Source: a virus. Taken from it: a DNA stretch of 36,149 bases. Where the stretch lies: positions 1 through 36,149 of IMG/VR virus record IMGVR_UViG_3300035698_006320, one strand, 5' to 3'. A program made the translations under genes and the position numbers. Positions 8,528 through 14,076 of the stretch are shown piece after piece. The notes beneath the pieces are model-generated. The model saw nothing but the letters and a program-made list of their open reading frames with translations. It ran no database searches and was not told the DNA's origin. Position 1 is the stretch's first letter. Each line of letters starts with the position of its first letter.

Positions 8528-8785
8528 TTAAAATTCTCTTCCGCACTTAGGGCAAAACTGTATTTCCTTATAAACAGTATTATCTGCTAGTGGTTCAAAC
8601 ATCAATTCATGTATATATCTTTTATAATCATAATGTAAAACTAATAGATTATCTATTATATGCAATGATGGGTTTCCATATTTGTTAAAGTTGCAATATT
8701 CGCATTTTTCAGCTTCTAGTGATTCTTTTTGCTCTCTGGCTTTTTCTTCTTCAATCCATTCATCAAGCTGTTCTTCTATATTCAT
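8528..8785 (-). CDS. Small zinc-ribbon protein
   Basis: An 85-residue protein with AGGAGG upstream of the ATG. Two CxxC pairs (Cys28/Cys31 and Cys78/Cys81, the second as CPKCG) form a probable zinc ribbon, preceded by an acidic helical N-terminus. It is second from the end of the leftward operon. The pattern is common to small phage zinc-binding proteins, including the Lar type that modulates restriction enzymes, but similarity is only in the zinc motif. Function is unknown. Confidence 0.6.
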   Translation of the reverse strand: MNIEEQLDEWIEEEKAREQKESLEAEKCEYCNFNKYGNPSLHIIDNLLVLHYDYKRYIHELMFEPLADNTVYKEIQFCPKCGREF

Positions 8786-8821
8786 TTTCCCTCCTAAAAT
8801 TTACGGGTAATAATAGCCAAC

Positions 8822-9019
8822 TTAGCTAATATTGGCTGATATAATATTAGAAACTTTTATGTGATACCATTTAGCTACTCTTTTATTATACCACTCTAAA
8901 TATTTTTTCTTTGCTTCAGAAAGTGTTTTTGCTGTGACTAATCTATACTCATCATACTGATTAAAATCCTCACGCTTATGGCTATGCATTTTTACCACAC
9001 ATAATAAAAATTGTTCCAT
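8822..9019 (-). CDS. Small protein of unknown function (65 aa)
   Basis: A 65-residue protein with GGAGGATAGGAA before its ATG. It begins as a beta strand (FLLCVVKMHSH) and has an S-E-A-K-K-K-Y-L-E-W-Y helix near 34-44. This beta-then-helix pattern resembles small phage proteins with an AxxKxxxEW helix. A leader element shared with the next upstream gene precedes it. No function assigned. Confidence 0.5.
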   Translation of the reverse strand: MEQFLLCVVKMHSHKREDFNQYDEYRLVTAKTLSEAKKKYLEWYNKRVAKWYHIKVSNIISANIS

Positions 9020-9087
9020 TTCCTATCCTCCTTAATTTCTCCTATTTTAGTTATTCCGCATAACACCGCCCTTCCATTATGTACACC

Positions 9088-9327
9088 TTAGTCTTGCATA
9101 GGTTTAGGCATTTCACACCAACTTATTATCGATATTACTTCATCAGGTCTTTCATTTACAACCCAAGCACCTTTTTTGACATTAAATTCTTTTACCGTTA
9201 CAACATAAAAAGATTTACTCATAAAAGTAACATAGATAGTTACTATATATTCGTCTGTAAACTTGGGATCGTCACAATTATCTCTATAGCTGTGCCAAAA
9301 TTTTTCAGTTATTATTTCCTTTTTCAT
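9088..9327 (-). CDS. Small protein of unknown function (79 aa)
   Basis: The ATG at 9327 has AAGGAGAA eight bases upstream, so it is preferred over a longer frame reaching 9441 that overlaps the NinB-like gene and would be translated through a hairpin leader. The protein alternates beta strands (EYIVTIYVTF, SFYVVTVKEF) and contains a WCEM near the C-terminus. It belongs to the leftward operon. No family is recognised. Confidence 0.5.
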   Translation of the reverse strand: MKKEIITEKFWHSYRDNCDDPKFTDEYIVTIYVTFMSKSFYVVTVKEFNVKKGAWVVNERPDEVISIISWCEMPKPMQD

Positions 9328-9412
9328 CTTACTTCTCCTTTTATTTTCGGTGACACAGAACACCGCCATCCACCACTCACAAGTTCGCAAGTGGCGTAGC
9401 CAATCCATTATG
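9328..9412 (-). promoter_or_regulatory. Hairpin-bearing leader between two leftward genes
   Basis: On the minus strand this 85-nt spacer contains a 7-bp stem CGCCACT/AGTGGTG (one G-U, 12-nt loop) and a 5-bp stem CGGTG/CACCG just before the ribosome-binding site. Its ATAATGGA and GGCGGTGTT elements recur, closer together, in the 68-nt spacer 9020-9087 ahead of the next gene. It may be a processing or translational control site; it has no T-run and is not a good terminator. Confidence 0.35.
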
Positions 9413-9958
9413 CTAACAACAACTACCTGCGAACTCATCACAGTTTATTAGCGTTTTCTTATTCATCTTTGCAATATTGCGCTCACGTTTCATTCTTTCT
9501 TTGACTTGTTTTTCAGTCTCAATGGTAATCCCTAAAAATTCACCATAAAATCTAATACACCAAGAAATAATAAAAGAAAATCGCTCTTTTGATATGTCGT
9601 TATTCCCAAAACCTTTAGGAACCAGAAAAACCTCACCAACATCATTTGTAAAAGGTTCAACGTGCATAATATCTGGATGTGTTTTAATCCTAAGCTTAAC
9701 CCAATCTTTGGCTCTAGCCTTATCTAATGGTAGATCATGCCCAGCGTCTCTATACCCAGCTATTATCTTGCCAAGACAAGCGTCACTATGGAAAAATCTA
9801 TTCTGAGAGTAAGTTTTTGGTTCACTTATCTTTTTAATCACAGCAGTAAACAACACCCCATCAAGGCTTTCTTTCTTTACTTCTTTTCTCAACCCATTAG
9901 TAGCCTGTAACCAATTAGCTACAGGCTTATCATTTTTGAATCTTATTGCTATTTTCAT
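9413..9958 (-). CDS. NinB/Orf-like recombination protein
   Basis: A 181-residue protein whose ATG overlaps the ERF stop by four bases (ATGA). Near residues 48-58 it has KTYSQNRFFHSD, matching the xxxQNRxFH signature of lambda NinB (Orf)-type recombination mediators. Phage NinB binds single-stranded DNA and SSB and helps strand loading. The C-terminal tail (from about 150) is basic and then Cys-rich (CDEFAGSCC), which is unusual. Direct coupling to an ERF annealing protein supports a recombination role. Family match rests on one motif plus context. Confidence 0.5.
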   Translation of the reverse strand: MKIAIRFKNDKPVANWLQATNGLRKEVKKESLDGVLFTAVIKKISEPKTYSQNRFFHSDACLGKIIAGYRDAGHDLPLDKARAKDWVKLRIKTHPDIMHVEPFTNDVGEVFLVPKGFGNNDISKERFSFIISWCIRFYGEFLGITIETEKQVKERMKRERNIAKMNKKTLINCDEFAGSCC

Positions 9959-10524
9959 TTCCCAAGCTCTTTTGTTTTATACTTATTTCTCAGAGATTTT
10001 AGCAATAATTCCAGATCGCTTACGGTTCTTTTATTATCCAAGAAGTTCTTCTCCATTGTATAGATTTCTGTCTCATCCATACCCATAGCTTTATAGCCAC
10101 TTTGGATTTCATCTTCTAGCTTTTTCTTTTTCCCTTTACCAGCTGGAGTTTCAGTTTTACCGCTTGCCATATTACCATCATCATCTAGCGCCTGAAGGCT
10201 GAAAAGAGACTGTAGACTGTATCTTCTGTAGTAAGTGATAGAAGAACCCATCTTTTGAGGATCGTTCAAATTGGGCAGAGTTACGGTTGACTCAATCATC
10301 TCATCTGTCTCTGTATCTACTAACATGGTTTTTATCGCAGGAATTCCATTCACGTTTGACAATGGCTGTAGTAATAGAAGATTTTCTTCTTGAAGTGTAG
10401 GCTTGAGAGTTTCAAGCATTTGGTTGATGTCAAAATATTTTGACTTGAAATAAGGATTTTCAGCACCTTTCACAATCCCGATAATCTTTTTCTGTACGTT
10501 TGCTAACTTTTTATAAATTCCCAT
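9955..10524 (-). CDS. erf: ERF-family single-strand annealing protein
   Basis: A 189-residue protein with CTGGGAGG before the ATG. It shows the ERF signatures: NPYFKSKYFDINQMLETLKP near 23-42, and DPQKMGSSITYYRRYSLQSLFSL near 88-110 followed by ALDDDGN. The ERF domain (about 1-120) anneals complementary single strands during phage recombination and genome circularisation. A Lys-rich linker follows (about 127-135, KGKKKK) and then a helical C-terminus. No partner exonuclease is seen next to it. It heads the recombination pair with the NinB-like protein. Family identity is strong. Confidence 0.9.
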   Translation of the reverse strand: MGIYKKLANVQKKIIGIVKGAENPYFKSKYFDINQMLETLKPTLQEENLLLLQPLSNVNGIPAIKTMLVDTETDEMIESTVTLPNLNDPQKMGSSITYYRRYSLQSLFSLQALDDDGNMASGKTETPAGKGKKKKLEDEIQSGYKAMGMDETEIYTMEKNFLDNKRTVSDLELLLKSLRNKYKTKELGK

Positions 10525-10740
10525 CTAAACCTCCCAGTCTATCTTGTTAAGTTCTTCCACTACAGCCTGCTTACAAGCCTCATAATCATCAAAATATGCT
10601 CTCCCGTCAATATCCACAGGCTCGATAGAAATGTCAAAGCCGAACACATTCGGATTATGCTCAATTTCAACGTTCCCCACTACTCGGAAAGTCCCTAAAG
10701 CAGTTTCAACTTCTTGATTTATTTCTACTGTATCATCCAT
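10525..10740 (-). CDS. Small acidic protein of unknown function (71 aa)
   Basis: A 71-residue acidic protein with GGAGGG five bases before the ATG. It starts with a beta-rich part (ETALGTFRVVGNVEIEHNP) and ends in a helix (EACKQAVVEELNKIDWEV). It abuts the ERF gene without a gap. No family is recognised; its tight packing suggests it is translated with the ERF gene. Confidence 0.55.
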   Translation of the reverse strand: MDDTVEINQEVETALGTFRVVGNVEIEHNPNVFGFDISIEPVDIDGRAYFDDYEACKQAVVEELNKIDWEV

Positions 10741-10953
10741 TTAACCCTCCAAGTTATATATTTCAAAGTCGCCCATTAGCTCTTTCAGATATTCTTCTTC
10801 ATAAGTAAATTCTCCGTTAAACTCAGTTTCTATCACATAATATGTTTCAGTTTCAGACATGAAATTTACTGAGATAACTTCTCCCTTGTGAGCTTTACCG
10901 TTTAGTAAATAATTAACATCATCGCCAGGATCAAGGATTGGTTCGTATTTCAT
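10741..10953 (-). CDS. Small acidic protein of unknown function (70 aa)
   Basis: A 70-residue acidic protein. The segment DPGDDVNYLLNGKAHKGEVISVNF (about 8-31) has the look of a small SH3-like or KOW-like beta barrel common in phage early proteins, with a helical acidic C-terminus. Its start overlaps the preceding gene's stop by one base. The fold suggestion is by pattern only. Confidence 0.5.
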   Translation of the reverse strand: MKYEPILDPGDDVNYLLNGKAHKGEVISVNFMSETETYYVIETEFNGEFTYEEEYLKELMGDFEIYNLEG

Positions 10954-11192
10954 TATTCACCCCCAAAGGCAAAGCTACCGATTATACCATCCATGATAGA
11001 CTTCTCAGGCTCTTCAATACCATAATCAGCTAGGAAAGTATCTCTCATTTTTTCATGGATATACTCTTCATCGTGGAATATTTGAGCTTTTGATTTATCT
11101 TCTGTATATTTGCAATCTGCTACGGGAATCATCAAAGTTTTAACATACAATCTTTCCGCATTTCGATCAATAAATACTACAAACTTTTTCAT
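10953..11192 (-). CDS. Small protein of unknown function (79 aa)
   Basis: The second of two adjacent ATGs, at 11192, lies five bases from GGAGG and is preferred over 11195 (two bases) or the remote 11225. The product is mixed alpha/beta (KKFVVFIDRNAERLYVK start) and ends with a Gly-rich GIIGSFAFGGE tail. The CTGGGAGG ribosome-binding element is shared with several leftward genes. No function assigned. Confidence 0.5.
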   Translation of the reverse strand: MKKFVVFIDRNAERLYVKTLMIPVADCKYTEDKSKAQIFHDEEYIHEKMRDTFLADYGIEEPEKSIMDGIIGSFAFGGE

Positions 11193-11208
11193 CATTACCT
11201 CCCAGTAA

Positions 11209-11544
11209 TTAACAACAATGCGCATCTCTCAAACTCTTTTGTTGTTCTAGCTCGTCAAGGCACAACCGCACGATCGCATCCTCAACACGTTCATCTTTTG
11301 AAGAGTTCTTCCCATTCACGATCATGCTTATCATCGTGGTAGAAACACCATCTCCGCCATTATCCATTAATTCTTTTAGCACATCTAAGTGCCTAACTCC
11401 TGCATGGATCATAGCTGATTTAATTTCTTTTACTGTATAATCTGATAGTTTCATTTGAATAGCCTCCGAGTGCTCTCTACATTCCGAACAAATCTGATCT
11501 ACTTCACCCAACAGGGGTGCTCCACAACATTCTGATAGCTTCAT
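11209..11544 (-). CDS. Zinc-ribbon/helix-turn-helix protein, putative regulator
   Basis: A 111-residue protein with AAAGGAG before the ATG. Residues 6-22 have Cys6, Cys7, Cys19 and Cys22 as a compact zinc knuckle (C-C-G-A-P then CSEC). Residues about 38-95 form a helix-turn-helix-like part, with STTMISMIVNGKNSSKDERVEDAI matching the VS-x-VINGxxxS pattern of XRE-type DNA-binding domains. The C-terminus again has Cys-Cys. A DNA-binding early regulator is likely, perhaps acting on the divergent control regions. The regulator role is inference; the zinc and HTH patterns are visible. Confidence 0.55.
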   Translation of the reverse strand: MKLSECCGAPLLGEVDQICSECREHSEAIQMKLSDYTVKEIKSAMIHAGVRHLDVLKELMDNGGDGVSTTMISMIVNGKNSSKDERVEDAIVRLCLDELEQQKSLRDAHCC

Positions 11545-11738
11545 TTCATAACTCCTTTAATTAACATCAAAAACACCATTACAAATGTGATAACTATTGC
11601 AGACATCACACCACCTGCCACACACATCAGAGCGTAGCCAGAAAATATCCCTGTCACACTCATTATTACCATTCCCGCCACGACAAACATCACCGCAACG
11701 ATAAATATACCGATTAGAATATCTATTGCCTTATCCAT
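11541..11738 (-). CDS. Small two-helix membrane protein
   Basis: A 65-residue protein, almost all hydrophobic, with two transmembrane segments (about 5-29 and 34-60) separated by a short Gly/Tyr turn. It has AAGGAG before the ATG and overlaps its downstream neighbour by four bases. Expressed with early genes rather than the lysis cluster, it could affect superinfection or the host membrane; no function is shown. Confidence 0.55.
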   Translation of the reverse strand: MDKAIDILIGIFIVAVMFVVAGMVIMSVTGIFSGYALMCVAGGVMSAIVITFVMVFLMLIKGVMK

Positions 11739-11968
11739 TATGCTTCTCCTTTTAATTCATAAACAAACATTTCGTCTTCAGTCATACATCTATATTTAAA
11801 TTCACTCTCTGGGAAATCCTTTGCAAATTGGTTGAATTTTTCGATACAATTATCTTCTCCATCAATACGATCTTCCCAAACCAAGCCGTCTTTCAATATA
11901 GTATATTCATATCTGCCACAAAAATTGCAACTATTACATATCTTACCAGTTATATAACATACCCGCAT
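11738..11968 (-). CDS. Small cysteine-rich protein
   Basis: A 76-residue protein. ATG 11968 has GGAGG five bases upstream; the longer TTG start at 11980 would overlap that site. The N-terminus has Cys3, Cys10, Cys13 and Cys16 (C-x6-C-x2-C-x2-C), a probable metal-binding knot, followed by a mixed acidic part. Unknown function in the leftward early operon. Confidence 0.55.
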   Translation of the reverse strand: MRVCYITGKICNSCNFCGRYEYTILKDGLVWEDRIDGEDNCIEKFNQFAKDFPESEFKYRCMTEDEMFVYELKGEA

Positions 11969-11970
11969 TC

Positions 11971-12147
11971 CTACCTCCAAATCTCTGTTAAGCTACCCAA
12001 AAATAAACTAGCACCGAGTAAATATTTTATCTCTCCAGTGCCGAAAAATATCTCCCCTGTCCATGCCAGATCAAGTACGATCAAGCAGATAGAAAAGAAC
12101 GCCAAAAACACAAGCGAATATAGTAAAATGTTAGTAAATCGTTTCAT
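11971..12147 (-). CDS. Small membrane protein (58 aa)
   Basis: A 58-residue protein starting at ATG 12147, preceded by CTGGGAGG. The longer frame up to 12243 would run through a terminator hairpin and is rejected. Two hydrophobic segments (about 7-29 and 40-53) indicate a small integral membrane protein. It is the first gene after the terminator at 12163-12199, so its expression may depend on readthrough. No function assigned. Confidence 0.55.
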   Translation of the reverse strand: MKRFTNILLYSLVFLAFFSICLIVLDLAWTGEIFFGTGEIKYLLGASLFLGSLTEIWR

Positions 12148-12306
12148 AATTCCTCCCAGAATAAAAAAGGGCTGGTGATGCAGACAACACAGCCAACCCT
12201 CAGTTGTTTTGATACTTGTGACAAGTTTTAATTCCCCAGTCACCTTCGGAATAACCCTGCTAGATTTCTAGCTCACGTCTATAACTTTTAATGATCTAAT
12301 TTCTGA
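12148..12306 (-). ncRNA. Structured leader or small RNA ending in a terminator
   Basis: On the minus strand this spacer contains a GCTAG/CTAGC hairpin (AAAT loop), an ATTCC/GGAAT pairing, an ACTTG/CAAGT hairpin (TCA loop), ACAAC/GTTGT, and a final GGGTTGG/CCAGCCC stem with six T. It lies between the first leftward gene and the rest of the operon. A stand-alone small RNA or an attenuator leader would both fit. No match to a known riboswitch was recognised. Confidence 0.4.
12163..12199 (-). terminator. Intrinsic terminator/attenuator inside the leftward operon
   Basis: Minus strand: 7-bp stem GGGTTGG/CCAGCCC with one G-T pair (12199-12193 with 12175-12169), a 17-nt loop, then six T (complement of 12163-12168). 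The position after the first leftward gene and just before the CTGGGAGG of the next gene suggests partial termination or antitermination control. Confidence 0.65.
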
Positions 12307-12603
12307 TTAATAGTCCAGATTTAAATACATCAATTTGTTAAAATTAGTGCCGTTGATTTTACAAATCTCCTTGCATTTGTCCAAAAAGATTGTAGCTTCT
12401 CCATTATTTACATGTATTACTGGCTTGATGATGTTTCCCTCTATGAGGGTGTGTACCCAATTGCAACCATTCGGGGTAATGATTTCCCCTAAGGAGTTAA
12501 TTTGACAATCCATCTCGGTCTCTTTGTCACCTATTCTGTTTACGATTGTTAGGTTGTAAAATTCGTTTCCTAATTCTTTTTTAAAATATAAATGATTTTT
12601 CAT
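12307..12603 (-). CDS. First leftward early gene, unknown (98 aa)
   Basis: The ATG at 12603 is preceded by CTGGGAGG with seven bases of spacing; the longer frame to 12651 lacks a signal. The protein is mixed alpha/beta with LTIVNRIGDKETEMDCQINSLGEIITPNGCNW near 34-65. It is the first gene from the leftward promoter near 12685 and is separated from the rest of the operon by a terminator, so it may be made in larger amounts. No family is recognised. Confidence 0.55.
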   Translation of the reverse strand: MKNHLYFKKELGNEFYNLTIVNRIGDKETEMDCQINSLGEIITPNGCNWVHTLIEGNIIKPVIHVNNGEATIFLDKCKEICKINGTNFNKLMYLNLDY

Positions 12604-12685
12604 AATATCCTCCCAGATACTTTTAATTTCTTCCTTTCCACTCCTAAACACAACTACAATTTAATTGACCCCGTTCCGATGTCAA
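12604..12685 (-). promoter_or_regulatory. Leftward early promoter and leader (copy 1)
   Basis: Minus strand TTGACA at 12685-12680, a 16-base spacer and TAAATT, then a leader with GGAGTGGAAAGGA and GTATCTGGGAGGATATT directly before the ATG at 12603. The last ~23 bases are identical to the leader at 21845, and the TTGACA-to-ATG distance is almost the same (82 versus 81). It appears to be a duplicated promoter-leader. Confidence 0.55.
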
Positions 12686-12753
12686 CTAATATTTTTATTT
12701 TTTACTTATTTCATTTACTTTTAGGGTGGGAGAATAGAAAAGATATTTAAAGG

Positions 12754-12809
12754 TTGACAGGAAAACCCATCATAATAATTTTATTCATATAAGTAAAAAA
12801 GGAGATAAT
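12754..12809 (+). promoter_or_regulatory. Rightward control element TTGACAGGA (copy 1)
   Basis: TTGACAGGA lies 56 bases before the ATG at 12810, followed by an A/T-rich stretch with TAATTT 16 bases downstream and GGAG for translation. The same nonamer occurs 54 and 60 bases before the genes at 18677 and 22060. It looks like a -35 box, but the -10 is poor, so an activator or operator role is possible. Confidence 0.5.
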
Positions 12810-12995
12810 ATGTTAGACATTGCAAAGAAGTTAGTAGAGAAGCTTGAAAAAGAGCAAAGAAGTAAAATCTGGTTCGTAAGGAACTATTGTGAAGGGATGC
12901 AGTACAATACTGTAAACAAGCAAATATCTGGGTACACTGTGGTTATTTCTGATAAAGTTAAAAATGCTATCGAAAATTATTTAAGGGAGAAGTAA
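12810..12995 (+). CDS. Cro-sized putative DNA-binding protein
   Basis: A 61-residue basic protein with AAAGGAG before the ATG, the first rightward gene of the divergent region. The segment SKIWFVRNYCEGMQYNTVNKQISGYTVVISDKVKNAIENYL has the spacing of a small helix-turn-helix protein (Cro-like: recognition helix near NTVNKQISG, then a helical end). Position opposite the leftward promoter fits a switch regulator. The HTH assignment is by pattern and moderate. Confidence 0.45.
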   Translation: MLDIAKKLVEKLEKEQRSKIWFVRNYCEGMQYNTVNKQISGYTVVISDKVKNAIENYLREK

Positions 12996-12996
12996 G

Positions 12997-13212
12997 ATGA
13001 ATCTAAATGATTTCAAAGTTTCAGCAATATCAAATGAAAAGTGGTTAGGTGCTGAGAAAGGGCAAAGAATAGAAGGATTTCTTAATAGCTGGCACAAGCA
13101 CAGAGAATACACAATACAAACAGAATATTCACAAGGAGTTGAGGGTTGTTCTGTGATTATGGTTGTAGATGTTGGGGTTGATAAAGAAAGCATTAAAAGG
13201 CTAACAAAGTAG
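12997..13212 (+). CDS. Small early protein of unknown function (71 aa)
   Basis: A 71-residue protein starting one base after the previous stop, with GGGAGAAGTAAG upstream. N-terminal mixed helical part (DFKVSAISNEKWLGAEKG) and C-terminal beta strands (VEGCSVIMVVDVGVDKES). It precedes the replisome organizer in the same transcript. No family is recognised. Confidence 0.5.
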   Translation: MNLNDFKVSAISNEKWLGAEKGQRIEGFLNSWHKHREYTIQTEYSQGVEGCSVIMVVDVGVDKESIKRLTK

Positions 13213-13218
13213 GTAATC

Positions 13219-14076
13219 ATGGGTAAAAATAGATATATAAACACGTCTTTCTGGGATGATGAATACATTATGGATTTATCTGCTAAAGATAAGCTACTTT
13301 TCTTATATCTTTTGACTAGCCCCTTAAATAATATATCTGGGATGTATGAAATCCATTTAAGAAGGATCATATTTGACACAGGGTTGCAGAAGCAAGAAAT
13401 ATTAAAGGCTTTGAAAGGCTTTGAAAGGAACAAGAAGGTTTTCTTTGTAGATGATAAGTTTATAGTTATAGCAAATTTCATAAAACATCAAAAGCTAAAT
13501 GTCAATATTCAAAAAGGAATTGTAAATTGTGTCAATTCTTTGCCTGTTTTTGTTAAGTCTTTTCTTGGTATAGAGTTAATAAAGCCTTTCAAAAGCTTGC
13601 TTGAAATAAAGAAGGCTTTGAACTATATTAATATTAATTCTAATCTTAATCTAAATACTAATATTAATCTTAAAGTGGATATTGATAAAGAATTATCAAA
13701 ACCACAAGAGGAAGATTTATATCGTAAGTTTGCACATTTAGAATTAACCCAAGATGAGTATTCTAAACTAATAAAGTATGGCATGAGTAAACAAGCTATT
13801 GATGATTTATGCGATAAGGTAGAAAATTATAGCAAGAACAAAAACTATAAATCTTTATATCTTACAATACTTAGTTGGTACAAGAAACAAGAATTAACCG
13901 ATAAACCAGAGAAAAAATGTAAGCGGAAAGATGATATAGATGTATGTATAGAATATGCTAAAACAAGAGATTGGGAAGGGCTAAGTAAAGCTTTGCCTAA
14001 AAAATTCAGGAATGGGGTGAGTGAGTCAGATAAGGTCTTTTATGGTGAAATAGCAGATAAGAGGTATAGTTCATGA
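13219..14076 (+). CDS. Replisome organizer / helicase-loader-type replication initiator
   Basis: A 285-residue protein. The N-terminal ~95 residues match phage replisome organizers with a winged-helix fold (RYINTSFWDDEYIMDLS, KLLFLYLLTSPLNNISGMYEI, then VIANFIKHQ). A low-complexity Asn/Leu/Ile linker (about 134-150) follows. The C-terminal region has LTQDEYSKLIKYG and a YKSLYLTILSWYKKQ helix of the kind seen in DnaD/DnaB-like helicase loaders. It would bind the origin and recruit the primase-helicase encoded next, with which it overlaps by ATGA. AT-rich repeats within the linker-coding DNA may be the origin itself. Confidence 0.75.
   Translation: MGKNRYINTSFWDDEYIMDLSAKDKLLFLYLLTSPLNNISGMYEIHLRRIIFDTGLQKQEILKALKGFERNKKVFFVDDKFIVIANFIKHQKLNVNIQKGIVNCVNSLPVFVKSFLGIELIKPFKSLLEIKKALNYININSNLNLNTNINLKVDIDKELSKPQEEDLYRKFAHLELTQDEYSKLIKYGMSKQAIDDLCDKVENYSKNKNYKSLYLTILSWYKKQELTDKPEKKCKRKDDIDVCIEYAKTRDWEGLSKALPKKFRNGVSESDKVFYGEIADKRYSS
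13620..13675 (+). other. Candidate replication origin: AT-rich iteron-like repeats
   Basis: Within the initiator gene, about 55 bases are nearly all A/T with repeated CTTAATC, CTAATA and TTAATATTAAT units, encoding N-x-N-x linker residues. Phage origins commonly lie inside the initiator gene (lambda O is the classic case). Origin function is inference. Confidence 0.4.

Noticed and set aside
8195-8550. Plus-strand ORFs downstream of the endolysin
   Set aside because: They overlap the leftward gene at 8309-8515 and its terminator and lack starts with ribosome-binding sites.
12148-12243. N-terminal extension of the membrane protein gene to 12243
   Set aside because: It would be read through the terminator and the CTGGGAGG ribosome-binding site of the ATG at 12147.
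12240-12290. Minus strand GAGCTAGAAAT followed by CTAGC, reminiscent of a tracrRNA/sgRNA stem
   Set aside because: It is a short local palindrome; there is no Cas gene, repeat array or anti-repeat pairing anywhere in the window.
13620-13675. AT-rich repeats as a microsatellite sequencing artefact
   Set aside because: The reading frame is kept and the units are imperfect, so a real sequence is more likely.
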